In this document: positions 48,841 to 62,050 of the stretch, piece by piece
Numbering within the stretch: the stretch's first letter is position 1
Layout: the number at the start of each line of letters is the position of its first letter
Translations under genes and position numbers: made by a program
NCBI RefSeq assembly: GCF_042242105.1
Contig: NC_092020.1
Span: forward strand, 17,390,788 to 17,454,787
Origin: Pempheris klunzingeri
Lineage: Eukaryota > Chordata > Actinopteri > Acropomatiformes > Pempheridae
Direction: 5' to 3'
DNA length: 64,000 nucleotides
Notes under the pieces: model-generated
Database searches by the model: none
Seen by the model: only the letters and a program-made list of their open reading frames with translations
Told to the model about the DNA's origin: nothing

Positions 48841-51800
48841 ATGCAGGTAATTGTTTTTGTTTTTTTTATTTGTTCATTATGGTTAGATTACTAGATTAGA
48901 GCATTGTTTTCTCTTATCTAATTAACACTGGCCTCTTGAATCTCTCTTATTACTCAGGTGGATCCTACACTAATGAATGTAGGGGATGGAGGCACGGTGA
49001 GCAGAGAGATCAGTGCTCCAAATAAAGCGTCTGCTAGCATGGTGGGAAATCCCCCCCAGACGCTACCCCCTGAGTTTAGAGGAGATGTTACCCTCAGTCA
49101 GCAAAACAAGACCACTCCAACAACAGACTGTAAGACAGCAAAAGCCTGCCTGGACACTAGCAATTACAACCACAGCCCTGAGCTTTCTTCACCTCAACAG
49201 CCAAACAATGTACCGATGTCCGGCTCAGCCCTCACCAGCTCAGAGAAGAGAGCAGACAAAAGGACAGAGGCCCCTAAACTCAAAGCTGATGGTGCTGGGG
49301 TCTTTACCACTCCTCAGTGGTCAAGTGGTGTAAAAGTCAGCCGGGAGGACTCACTCAACGCCTGTCACAGCAATGTGACATCCAGTAAGAAATCACACCC
49401 GCCGACACAATCTGTGCAAAGTGTCCCACCTGCTTTTCAGTGCTCCACCATGTTTAAACCAGTCCAGCCTGTTGCCTTCCTTCCTTCCACTAATTTTTCA
49501 TCCCCACTTTGTAAAATCACTCTTCCACCAGCATTGGGTCAGATTGCAGCGTTGAGAGAAGCCACAGCCAGTCAGTTTCAGAAAGAAATCCAGCCTCAAA
49601 GCTCAGGTGTCGGAGGGACACCTCTCATGCGGACCTATCCCTATCCGTTCTCTGTGGGCCGCACTCCAGCTACAGAGAAAAAAGCAGGCACATCAGCATC
49701 AAAACTTAAATCTAACCATTCATCAAATAAGAATGCCAAATCTGTAGGAGAGCATAAATCTTTAGCCTCAGTGGTAGCTTCACCAGCTATTGCCCTACCA
49801 TTGCAGCACCCATCATTAACTTCTGCAGCACCCACCTGCTACACGCTGTCTCCCACTGCTGCCATTTGCTGCGGCTCCGCGCTGGCCAGCATCACTTCTC
49901 AGAGCAGACTGCTGAACCATGTGGAGAAAGGAAACAGCATAGACAAGACAACCTTAGGCTCTCTTAAAGAAACGCCTCCCTCTGCTTCAGAGGACCGTAC
50001 AACTTGCTCAGTTGAACCGAGAGATGTACCTCTTGATTTGTCCGCGAAATCAAAACGTCCAAAATGCATTAGTGACCCTCCAGTTACAATGATAGAGCCT
50101 CATAATAACGAGTCGAATCAGAGAGATTTTCTGAACTCAAAGAGGACTCATTCTACAAGTTATAGCTCAGCTGTGCAATACCCTATCTTACCCAACACCC
50201 ACAGAAATGGATCTCATCAAAAGCAAATAAATAGGCCTCAGAATCACCAGGTCCCAGAGCCCAAACCAACCTGGGGTAAGGGATCTTCGCAAGACTCCAT
50301 AAAAAATATCCCTGGAACGTACGTAGGTGTGGCTAGCCCCATACTGGCTTCTACTCTTCGGGGCAAAGATGGAAAAGGGACTTTTGCTGATGAATTTCAG
50401 AGTTTTGCAAAGCAGGAGTTTATATCTATAATTGACCAAGGAGAACATCTGGCCTCAGGAGGAAAGAAGCCATCCTGTCTGATGAAGGGCAACCAACATG
50501 CTCACAATGCCAAGCATGTTAAAAACACCAGCACAGCCATAACTAAGAACTGTTCCTCTAAAGGAGCCCTAACCACAGCCCTGTCGAGCTCTGCCAATTC
50601 TCAGATTCATCAGAAATCTGGACCTGGCAAAACAGCGATGCCGTACTCCACCACCGTAGTCAATCCAGCTTGGCAACAGCCGTCTCATCTTTCGCACCAA
50701 GCCTCGTCTGTTCAGAGAAAAATCCAACAAGGATCTCCAAAGACAAAGGGCACCAATGTCACAGAGGGATCCAAGTTTCAGAATGCCCATCACAGCCCGT
50801 CCAAACCTGAGGATGATAAGTGGGAGAGAATGAAGTCTCCCCTGTCTAACCTCGCGTCCATCGTAAAGCAGCAAGCCCTCGAAACACCAACACTGACAGG
50901 TGACATCAATGCTCAAGCCTCACCTGTTGCATCAAGAAAAGCCGATGGTCTGAATCCACTCTCCGCCAGCCAAGAGACCCAGTCTAAACATACTTCTGCT
51001 TTTGAATACCCACCATACTGGTCCGTGGAGCAATGGGCTGGTGCGCCATCTCAAGGGGATTCAACTCAAGCAATGAAGAGACAAGAGAAGGCGAATGCCA
51101 CTGAGCCCTCGGAGAGTAACGCTGAATTAAACACCAGCCAGGGAGAACACATGGGACTACAAGCGAAGCAAGGCTCCTCAAAACCTGCTGGCCAGTCTCA
51201 TCTCTTCGGGAGCAATGCATCAACAAATGGGAACAGGACGGAGAGCAAACTAGCCCAGGTGTTAGAGGGGGAGATACTGAAGAAAGAAAGTGGGGCGTCA
51301 GACAGTCCTCCTAGTGACAAATTGGAGGGCATGGTTGCGTCTATTCTCACGGGCCAGTGCGCGGGGGGAGGCGACAAGATTGAGAAGAAAACAAACGGAA
51401 CCAAAGAGGAGTCGCCAGCCAAAGCCAAAGCTGCTACCATCAAACAAAAGAAAACCAGCACTAAGAAGCCAGCAAAGGAGAAGTCACCAACAGTCCCATC
51501 AAAGAAGACAACAGGAAAGAAAAAGCAAGATGTAGAAAACACTCCAACCAAAGTGTCCTGCCAAAAGAAGGTAAATTCAAGTCAGATTTAGGGAAACATT
51601 AAAGTTAGCAGTCACTGTTGAGGACTTTAACTGTTGAAATGGCCATACAGAGCTCCCTTTCATAATATTAATGTATGACTCATGTTTTAACTTCTGAAGG
51701 CTTGTTTTGAGTCTGTTATATGCTCTCCATCACCATGAAAGCTTTGTGATCAATAGCATCCAATACAGCGTGCTCCCTGTCCCTTGTGTATTTCAGCAGA

Positions 51801-54800
51801 AGAAACAATGTGCACCTGTGCTGGAGCAGAGTCCATCAGCAGAAAAACTTTCCCCACAGAGTAAAGAGCCGATTTCAAGGGACAAGATCAGTCCCAGCAA
51901 GAGTGAGCAACCAACCCGCAACAAACAAGGTACGTCCTTTGTTTCTTATAATCCTGTGGCATTTACTGCCCAGAAAAAAAAATCTGATATCAATCACAGA
52001 TTTAATGATTCTTCCAGCTGTGTTAGACATGTAGCCTTTTATCGAGCTTACCGTTAGATTACTCTGGCATCTCATAGCTTTAGTTCCGGAGATAAATAGC
52101 CTGCAGTCAGCCTCGATGGTATGGTAGCTTGTGTATTAAGCAGACAGAAAATGTCACACGTATTGTCTGGATAGCATTTTTTTTATGTCTCAGTAATACT
52201 TCTATGCATAGAAGCTGGTGCGAGTGTAACAATCAAATTTGTGATTTAATCAGTTACAGATAGCGGCAACAGTCCTCAGAGTCTAGAGACTCCAGCGTCT
52301 CTCAGTAGCTCTGCTGTATCTAGTAAGGAAGGCGATGCTACAGAGAGCCCCTTCCCAAGACTGAGGAGAGGACGACGGCGAGCTGATGAGGCTCGACTCG
52401 ACCTCTGGGGCTTTGCTACGCCTTCCCCTCCACCTCCACCAATGCCTCCTCCCCCAGCCTCCCTGTCACCCCCTCTGACCCCCCCCCAACCTGGCCGCCG
52501 TCCGAGAGGGAGGCCCCGCTCAAACCCCCTGCCAGAGAGGGGGTTTCAGGGCAAGGGCAAGACAGCCAACGCGGAGGGAGAGACGCCTGCTCATAAGAAA
52601 CGCCGGCGGTGTCGTAGCAAAAAATACCAGACTGGGGAATACATCACTGAGAAAGACAAGCTGGAGGATGGAGAGCACCTCGAAGAGTCTGACTCTCAGA
52701 GGCAGGAGGACAGTGGAATTCCAGCAGGTACGCAGTTTCTCTCCAGAGATCAGTCTGGCTTTCAATTAACTGTTTCCAGCCCAAATTTTAATCAAAGTTG
52801 CAGCTGTTAGATAAAGATGTGATGAAAACATGTTTTAAAGTTGTAGTAAGAATCTCAAAAAAAAAGGGTTTGCTTCGTTTTCGTGATTATAATATTGTAA
52901 ATTATTATCTGTCTTTGGATTTAGGACTGTTTCCTCAGACAACAGACATTTTATAGACAAAACCATTACTCAATAGTGAGAACAATCTGCAGATTAGTTG
53001 CAGCTTCTAATAATCAAATAACTGTTTTAGTTCCTTAACCACACCAAAAACTAGTCTCACAGATAAGTCTGAACTGTTGTGTTGTAATACCATTATATAT
53101 TAATCCTTTTTTGGCTGCTGACCAGAGTAAGTGACAAAACATTTGGTTATGCTAGTTTGTGGTGGGCATTTGTCATTATTTCTGACATTTCAGTGATATT
53201 ATTAAAAAAATATCTGATCACTGAATTTGTGCCCACAATAGTTGCGGCCCAGTTCTGATCTGTGAAATAATAGTGCAGCAGCTAGACAATGATTTCTGAA
53301 CATTTGTCTATAGTTTATCTACAGAAATGTCTGTGCAGAAGAGCAGTGGCATCATTTCATGATTTAATCAACTGGCACACTCAACTTCAGTGACTTTAAA
53401 GAAATTGAAAGAAAACAAAACGACCCAGTTCAAGTGGTTTTTGTAGATACGTTTTTGAAGTATTATTACCCTCTAATAGTAATAATCATGCATAATAAGT
53501 ATGGATCACTGACAATGTTAAAAATCTTGGATCCTCCAAATTTGATGGGAATGTTGTGCACAGAATGGGTGAATGTAACACAAAACGCATGCATAAACTC
53601 TAAATGTTGCATTCGTTTATGTATGTTTCTGTTAACTTCCAACTCCTGAGCAACATAAGTGGGCAAAGGTAGTGAGATCAGATATCTGTGAGCACTGAGT
53701 GTGTTCATATAAAGTGTCTGTTTAAGAACTAGAGATAAATGAGTCAGAATTGGCTATAACAAAGCTCAGCTGGGGGGCTTTTATAGTTAACATATGTTAA
53801 ATACAGACCTTTTATAATGTACACCTTCATTAAAGGCATACTGAAAAAGCATTAGTAGAGCATTACGAGACAGCTTAATATTTGACATTAATATCTGTCT
53901 CATAATATATAAGATAATATTTGTGTGCTTAGGCTCCTAATGTGTGCCATATCTGCATCACCAAGTCCACATAAGGTACCTGTGGATGAGACCCATATCA
54001 CAAGGTGCATAAGAGGAGAGTTTACAGAGATGTACCTGAGCACAGGCAGAGCGGAGTAGCTCATGGACGGCAGATACCCTGTTTAGATGGCTGAGCCAGG
54101 GGCTCATTGGTTCGGGAAGCACCATGCTGTCTGATGTAGACACAGACAGCACCTAGAATATTCCATGCTCGATGTTAAGCTCTGCAGATGAGCAAGAACA
54201 CGAAGCTGCTCCGTAGCAGTATCAGTACATTGTAGATAAACTGGGTGAAATAAGATAACAAGATTGTCTGTAGATTTTTCACTTTGTTCATCTTATTGGT
54301 GCCAATCGACATAAGCGCCAATCCAATTTGTCATTACAGATCCACAGGCGGATCAGTGTCCGAGTCCCACTGCTCCCAGTCCAGATCCTCCTCCACGGAG
54401 ACCCTCGTTCACTCGCTCGGGGTCGATCCGCTACCACGAGAGCGAGGTATCCCCGGAGTGCAATGACAAACCTTCAGGGAAGAGAAAGTTCAAAAGCAAG
54501 CACTTATGTGACAATGATGAGCCGAAGGTGAGTCGTTCATTGATGCTGCCTGTAAGCTTGCACTGCATTTCAACCCATACAGGGTTGATAGGAATAAGGT
54601 ACAATATGAATATATTAGCTTACAGTGCCCCCCTGTGGCTACATACATGCTATGTTTGTCACATTTATGATGCCAGCTGGTTTTATACTGTACAGGTCTG
54701 TGATAAGTGGAACCCATTACCTTAACTTGGCAATGCATTTCAAGCGATTTCATTTCACACAGTGCTCTGATCAATAAATCTGTATTTTAGAGTAAGACCA

Positions 54801-57800
54801 AACGCAGCAGCTTGGGCAAGCGCGGCCCCTCACTTGCCCTGGATGACGGTGGCGCTGATGTAAAAAGAGCAGCCAGCCCTCCACCCACCCCAAAAAGTTT
54901 GCCATCATCTCCATCCAATAAGAAAATCTCATCAGGAAGAAGTAGCGGCTCAGAGTCTCCACCGAAAAGGCCCATTCCTCCAGAGGTCCGTCGGCTGATT
55001 GTCAATAAAAATGCCGGGGAGACGTTGCTGCAACGTGCTGCACGCTTGGGCTATCAGGTAAAATCCACATGTTTACTTGTGTGGATTTAAACAGCGTTTG
55101 ACCCTCTTTGAACCAGGTTAATTTGACCTATGCCTTTTCTGCAGGACGTAGTTCAGTACTGCCTTGAAAAGGACATCAGGGAGGTCAATCGGCGTGATAA
55201 TGCAGGTTACACTGCTCTCCATGAGGCGTCCTCTCGAGGCTGGACTCAGATCGTCCAGATGCTGCTGAAATACGGCGCTGACGTCAACTGTAGTGCCCAG
55301 GATGGAACACGGTGAGGCCTCATGTAGAGTCTGGTTGTAGTTAGTTGTGTTTATTAAAGTTATTTGAAATGCAAATCCTTTTGTGGGTGTAACTGTTGTG
55401 ACTAATTTGAACACTGAGGTTATTTCTTGACCCTCACAAACAGCATGTGTAACAAAGCAATCTCAATTTAGCTTTTTGCAGCCATCTGTTGCAAAAATCA
55501 AATCAAATCACATCCTCGACAGGTGTTGGGAGCCGTAATGAACATAGTGACATACTCTGACTCTCTTTTTTATCATTAAAAGAAGATAATATTCTGGTTG
55601 AACATCTGTGACATGTTTTTTAAGGGTTATACTTGCTGTATAAGTATTTGAAAGTTAATATCACTTTTATTTTACTGTAGCACATACCGCACGTGATACT
55701 CCACACACAGCAAGGTTGCAAACAGATTGAGATGTGGTCTAAAGGCGTACAATCCCTGAAAGTCATGTGTGTTTTGTGTGTTCTTCCTTTAGGCCCCTTC
55801 ATGATGCAGTAGCCAGTGATAACCTTCCAATAGTCTGGTTGCTTCTGAATCATGGCGCAGACCCGACTCTGGCCACCTATTCTGGACACACACCGGTCAA
55901 ACTGGCACATAGCCCGAGCATGAAGACCTTCCTCACAGGTAGTTCATCCTTTTTATTAGCCTCCTTTTCCATCAGTCGAGCTAGTTATGGCTCAATAGGC
56001 ACATTTCCAAATCATTACCACTACCCCAGGCTAAATTCATCTCTCACATCATCAACAAACACTTCAGACACAATAAACAACACAGCACAAAGGCTATAAT
56101 AAAGCTGATTGAAATGAGACATGAAAATAAATAATAAAACTTGTATTTGCCAACTTTACAGTCACCCATCAAGCAATGTGTCAAAACATTAATAAGCTCT
56201 GTGCCCACTCCCACTACATCACATTTGGTACACTGAGCAGTAAACAATACAGGTTGCATGTCGCACATTTAAGAAATACATTGCTTATGTCCACACAGGG
56301 CTTGACATAAAAGGGATAGTTTGGATTATTTGAAGTTGGGCTGTACGAGACACTTCCTCCATAGTTGGTACATTACCTACAGCTGTACAGGTTGTTGTCA
56401 GCACACCCTCAGGTATGAGAAGCAGGCAGCAGTCACAGCACAGATGTTAAACAATGTACTTCTGTGGACGGGGTCTGCAGAAAAATGTATTTAACCACCT
56501 AAAAAAAAGCCCACCTAAAAACTAAAAACCACTTTACATTGCCACCAGACAGCCCTTTTGATGAGGAACAGAAGCTGTTTTCTCTTTCTCCTCACTCCCT
56601 TTAAAGAAACAATACTCCATTCACATTAATTTCACCTGTCAGTGAACAGGAGTTGTGAGTCTACCACTACTTGATCGGTTAGTTTGCTTGAATTATAGTG
56701 TGACTTGGGTATTTTAAATGGTTAGTTCAGATCTAAACTAATAGTTCGTGATCAAGGCAGCAGTAGAACAGCGACTACTACTGTTTTAGTCAATGGAGTC
56801 TGGTGGCTTTGGAGCGAGCAAAGAGAACAGCTGTCTGACAGCAGTGTAAAGCAGTGAAAATATTCTTAATGCAGCATACAGTTTTTTAGGTGGCTAAAAT
56901 AAGTTTTTCTGCTGTCCTCCATCCACAGCAGTATTTTGCTTGGCATCTGTGCCGGGACTGCTGCTCATTTAAACTGACTGCGATCCACTGTAAGTAATAC
57001 ACTAGCTATAGATAAGTACCTTATACAACGCCACTTCAGGTTATCTGAACCATCCCTTTAACTGTTTGAGCCACTTGCCTTGAGATGTGTGGTTGGTCTT
57101 ATAGCTGAATTAGTCTGTCCAAAATAGAAAATGTTGTCCAAGTGAAAGGAAACATCTGGAACATCAGTTCAGTGCATTTGAGAGTTTCATCTGCTAGACT
57201 TGGCTCAGTAAAAGATGAAGTTCACCTTGATAACAAGTCTGGAGGTCTAAGTTCACACAAACTAATGCAAACACTCTGCGGCTGCAGCTCTCCATTTGAC
57301 CAATTCACCACGATGTCTCCTACTTTTGACATTTCTCCCTTGCAGTGATATCACTTTTTAAGAATGATCTGCTGAGTTTTTATTTGTAAAAAGTTACAGT
57401 AAAGCGATCAAGCAAATGATTCACTCATGACTGTGTCAATTTGCTCTTATTATTGAAGAAAAATCATTAAGTCTCATCGGGAAATGACTCTGGAGAAAAA
57501 ACGTCTTGCACTGATTTAAATAAAGCTTTCATTGAAGAAAACCATGCATGCAACCTTTTTAATATTTTCTTATTATTGATCATTAAGAAGGTCAATGATT
57601 CATTTTGGAAAATGCTTTAAATTTCCTTCCCAGTGGTCAATGTCATTCCATAACTGAGCCAGGCAAAGTGACTAATTACACTAAACTAAACTAAACTTTT
57701 GACATGCATGACTCCCTCTTACATGTCATAGTGGACCAGAGGGAAATCCTCAGCCCAGCTTGTTTATAGACACTTTGTAATTTATTTGCATGTCACCGTC

Positions 57801-60800
57801 GACAGTGTTGACAGAGTTTTAAGGATCTTTCTTCAGCGCTTGGCCAGGTAGTGGAGAGTGAGGAAACATCAGTCAGCAGCCAGCACTTAGCTGCTATCGA
57901 TGTTTCCTTCACTGTCAACTTGGCTGCAGAATCAGTGTTTACTGGACTGTTTTAGCTTCACACATTGCATCTCAGGTAAATACAGAGATGAAGGCTCAGA
58001 AGCCAACACACACACACACACACACGTACAGCGATACCCAGCTTTCCTTTTTGCATGGGAATACCCCAGAAAGCCTCAAAACAGACAAACTGCGACTTTG
58101 CTACTAAGCACTGGTTTTCATATTGTCGGTTATTTTGTTGGGGCTGCTGAAAAAGCCATCCCAATTATCCCATCATATGCTGTGCTTGGTCCTGACAAGG
58201 GGACAAGTATCAATGTCAAGCGCTGTCTTTTCACAAATTTACACAGATCAACCAGTGATGGCATGCAAGCTTAACTCAGAATATAACACAAGACGCTGTT
58301 TATTTTCACAGAATACTTCACAGACCTGGAAGGCCGTGATGAACAGGATCCCACTTTGCCCTGGGATTTCTACAGCAGCTCCCTATTCGGTAAGAAACCC
58401 TGACACCGTGGCTGAATCTGTCTTTGTGGCTGCCAATCCATCAGCCCACTAATCAATCAAATCTTCTATTTCAGTTTGTAAACACAGTGGCGAAAAAGTG
58501 GTTGAAAAAGCTCATTCCTCCGCTGGCAGTGAGGAAGACGAGTTGAAGCTTGCTGGAGCAAAAACCAGGTTGCTGTGGGGAAATTATTCTAGTTTGTAGG
58601 CCGGGCTTGGGTTTGGCCATCGAGACGTGGAGGGTTGTTAGCCTTGTGCACCAGCATCAGCGCTGTGTTGTAAACAGCCACAGGGAGCCAGTTATCCAGT
58701 GGAGGGAGAACAGGATTAGAGTTGCATGGAAGAACTTAGGGAGACTAAACGCAGAGTGGACTGCAGCGTCCTGGATAAACTGTGGGGACAAAAAAATTTT
58801 GCAGTGTGAAGGATGAATATCTTTGTTATACTTAATTACAATTATATTTAAAAAAAAAAAAAAAAAATCCTCTTACTATTGTAATCCAAAAGAAGACCAA
58901 GTTTCCACCAAAGTACATTCAATCATGTCTATAATTTTAGTTTATTTCATCCCCACTGATTGTTTTGTTTGTCGTTGTTTTGTATCATTGTACAGTTTGA
59001 GAAACAGCCTCACAGACGTCTCATCACAGACAACATGAAGCTTAAATTTGTCAGAGTATCAGTTTCACAGTTTCCGTATCAGTAAATGCGCTGCATTACA
59101 CTCTGTTTACTCTCCATCTCCAGGAACTTATCCTTCAAAAAGTGCTTGTAAAAGCTTGTAGACAATATCTTTTCCATCCATGTGTCTCTATGTAGGGTGT
59201 AATTAACTTCAAGCTGAGTGCCATCCTGAAGTTTGCATCCTTTAACTGATCACAGTGTCACCAGCAGTCGGCCCTTTATGTATCCTGGTTGTTGTGAATA
59301 GACAGTCCACTAGAGGGCGTCCGAACCCTGCGTGTCAAAGTGTCTCAGTTTGTCATCTTCTCACCTCAGTGAACTTCTCTTCACAGAGACCGACCAGGAG
59401 CCGTGCTGGGACTTCTTGCTGTCTGAGCAGAATCAGGATCTGGAGGAGGACGCTGCAGGGAAGACAGAGTCAGACTCGGACAAAGACTGCCTCCTGTTTG
59501 AGTTCTCCTCCGAGCCTCTCTTGCCCTGCTATCATGTTCAGGTGTCATTAACCCAGGGGTGAGTCCACAGAGACGAATGTTGTTGGCAAGAGTTAACAGA
59601 AAGTGATGGATCCCTCTGTCATCGCCCAAATATGTTATTTTAATAAAAGGATACTCATGGTAACAGCTGATTTTTATAGAATACATTATTATGTGATATT
59701 AAGCTTTCAAACATGGATGAATTGGCCAAAATTATGAGTCACATGCTTGACTACAGAGTTTTGGCTGTTTAGTTGAATTAGATGACTTTGTAAAGCCACC
59801 TATTAAGCAAAATGTTGAATTTACTGGCATCTCAGTTTGGATGCAGTTTCGCTCAGCTTTCAATAATTATAAGAATTCCTATCAAATGGGAGATGATGAT
59901 ACTGACACAGTAGATGATAAATATAGAAACAGACTTAAATTGGTATGTACTAACATTATGTAGAGAAATAGATACAATGGGCTGTAAAGGAGTCCAACAG
60001 TATTTAGCGTTATTTTTACAAACGCATCAGTAATGAGTTAATAAAGGCTTGATGAAATACTGAAGATCAGTGTGTCTTTGAAGCAAATGAAGCCTTATGT
60101 TTAACCTGAATTGCTCAAGAAGGCTCCACTGAGACACACATGGGAAAATGTTTCTGGTGTGTTGTAGCTTCTGCGTGTAACTTCTGATATGTACCTGATC
60201 TGAACCAGAACCTAAGGGCTACTCCACTGATATACTGTGGTACTTCTATAAAGCTGGGGGGCTTGTGAGTTCAGAGGCTGAAATATCATAACATTTAGTC
60301 CCCAGTGTGGGCCGAGCTCCAGAAACGCAGGATTGAGGTTGCTTGATGATGTCTGCCTGATAACCACCCACATCTTTCAAAGTCTCCAGTTTGTCTATGA
60401 GGATTCTTGTTATAAAGTTTCGGTCTCCACATTCAAGCTGAGATAACCCTGATTACATCACTGGGTTTTTTCTCTCACACTTAAGAACTGCAGAGCTACC
60501 TGTCTCTAGTAAACTGGTCTTCATGTGTAAAATCAGAATGCCTCTTTAATTGACTCACTGGTTGTCTTCAGGATCAGATTTTGATCTGGTTATACCAATT
60601 TATTAAAATACACCCAGACTGGCCCGATATGACTCTTAGGATGAGCATAATTATGATCATCATGCTGCTGCAAGTGTGGACTAATTTAAAAAAAATTCTT
60701 GTTGGTGCATCCATGTACTGGTTTAAAGAGTTGAGTGTCACCAGTCAAACAAGAATATTTTTATGGCAAGAAGGCAGAAGTGACAGCCTGTTTGCTTTTC

Positions 60801-62050
60801 TTTGTGTCCATATTTACTTGTTGTTTGTCCTCTGAGTTTCATTTCCTGACACCATAACTCACAGCTGCAGTGCTGTTTTTTTTTCAGAGCTTGATCTCAG
60901 GTGGGAAGGAGAGTTCCTCTGAAACATTTTCCATCTAAACTGTAACTTCGTCTGAAAGAAAGTGTCTGCTTTGCTTTCCATACCATATGAGCAACTGAAA
61001 CCAGTGGACGTCAGGGGGGCTTAAATTGTTGAATCAAATAATGTGTGTGTGTGTGGGGGTCTGTCTGTCACTGGACTGTTTCAAGATGCAGTCAGTCGTC
61101 ACTTTATTAGCTACATCAGATCTAAAACTGCAGTCTAATACAGCAGCCCAGCAGTAAACCCTCTGCTTAAACACACAGAGGTGTGTCTGACATTCAGCTC
61201 ACTCTCACTGACATAAATGGGGTGGACTGAGTAATAGAAACACCTGTAATAATAACACAGCCTCCAAAATGATCATAAAGTTGAATCAGCACTTCTCTAA
61301 AACAAAAGCTGAACATCATAACCTTCATAAAGGAAGGATTTATTGTTGGGCTGCTTTGATTTTAGCTTGGTGTATCTAATAAACAGGCAACTAAGTGTAT
61401 GTTATTTGTTTCGCAGGGTTTATTTTGCATAAGACATCATGCTCCCAACAAGACTTCCTTAAAAAAATAAAAATAAAACTTCCAAGTATAGAGACAATTG
61501 TGTAAACTTTACTAGAAATGAGTAGACTTCCATATGATTAACCAGAAACCCATAACTAACAACAAAAATGAAGAGACGTTCCTATGGGAGTAATTGTTGC
61601 CATACTTGGATTTGTGTAAATTTGACAATACTCCCTGTTATTAAGCTGCGGTTAATATCACACACGTTCTTCTTTTGCAGCTTTTGCAACTGGTTCCTCC
61701 TGACAGATGTCCTGAAGCGTCTGAAGATGTCTGCGCGGATCTTCCGGGCGCGTTACCCGCAGCTGGAGGTGGTGAGTTTGTCTCGCGCTGAGCTCTGGAG
61801 GCAGGTGTCGGTCAGCCAGGTGAGCTCCGCTTTGGTTTCACCCTACAGAGGCAAAAATAAGGAAGAGGAAGACGAGGACGAAGAAGAGGACGGACTTGTG
61901 GAGCTGGTGCGATGCGTGCCAGAGCTCCAGAGACTACTGGGCTCCTCCATTCACATCCTACAGGAGAAGGAGGTGGAGGAGGAGGAGGAGGAGGAGGAGG
62001 AGGAGGAGGAGGAGACACTGACAAACACAGGGAAGCCTCGCGGCCGATAG
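48841..62050 (+). CDS. bcorl1: BCL6 corepressor-like protein 1 (11 coding exons)
   Basis: Exons: 48841-48846 (start of the coding part of exon 48763-48846), 48958-51570, 51797-51929, 52254-52727, 54340-54527, 54791-55057, 55145-55311, 55793-55938, 58312-58389, 59387-59558, 61681-62050. All are in phase; 1537 aa. The start ATG-CAG splices to GTG-GAT, giving [16 protein letters not shown]1 is a nuclear transcriptional corepressor that binds CtBP and, through its C-terminal PUFD domain, PCGF1 in a Polycomb PRC1.1-like complex. Visible marks: [10 protein letters not shown], the CtBP motif PLDLS at 360-364, [21 protein letters not shown], a basic [16 protein letters not shown], and three ankyrin repeats (about 1212-1335; [28 protein letters not shown]-like [11 protein letters not shown]). 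The PUFD follows (from about 1402; [44 protein letters not shown]). BCORL1 rather than BCOR is shown by [13 protein letters not shown], the KYQTGEY block and WDFYSSS. Odd: an AT-hook-like motif and a C-terminal run of 13 Glu. Confidence 0.93.
52493..52522 (+). other. bcorl1: AT-hook-like motif in BCORL1 (residues 998-1007)
   Basis: [10 protein letters not shown] has the RGRP core flanked by basic residues, as in minor-groove AT-hooks. It follows a proline-rich stretch ([10 protein letters not shown]) and precedes the basic KKRRRC block. DNA binding is inferred from the motif only. Confidence 0.6.
56309..57060. mobile_element. foldback MITE, family A full-length copy
   Basis: Lies in the bcorl1 intron 55939-58311. 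The left end TAAAAGGGATAGTTTGGATT and the right end TCTGAACCATCCCTTTA form terminal inverted repeats. The halves mirror each other (for example AGGTGGTTAAATACATT-type sequence at 56480 against TTAGGTGGCTAAAATAAG at 56886). The right half matches 33943-34460 (CAATGGAGTCTGGTGGCTTT, GACAGCATAC-like segments). No coding capacity. Confidence 0.75.
58005..58026. repeat. (AC)n microsatellite
   Basis: About ten units in a bcorl1 intron. Confidence 0.9.
61976..62014 (+). repeat. bcorl1: (GAG)13 run coding for 13 glutamates in BCORL1
   Basis: Pure GAG triplet repeat inside the last coding exon, after LQEKEV and before [11 protein letters not shown]. Pure codon use suggests recent replication slippage. 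It follows the conserved PUFD end (LLGSSIHI), so the tail is an extension beyond the usual C-terminus. Confidence 0.95.

Noticed and set aside
51571-51591. Extension of the large bcorl1 exon to an in-frame stop (VNSSQI)
   Set aside because: The frame passes a GTAAAT donor after QKK and the next exon (51797) continues in phase with BCORL1-like sequence. Intron retention would truncate the protein, so this is treated as intron.
48841-62050. Call of this gene as bcor
   Set aside because: The ankyrin and PUFD regions and the KYQTGEY and IPGTYVGVA blocks resemble BCORL1 more than BCOR.
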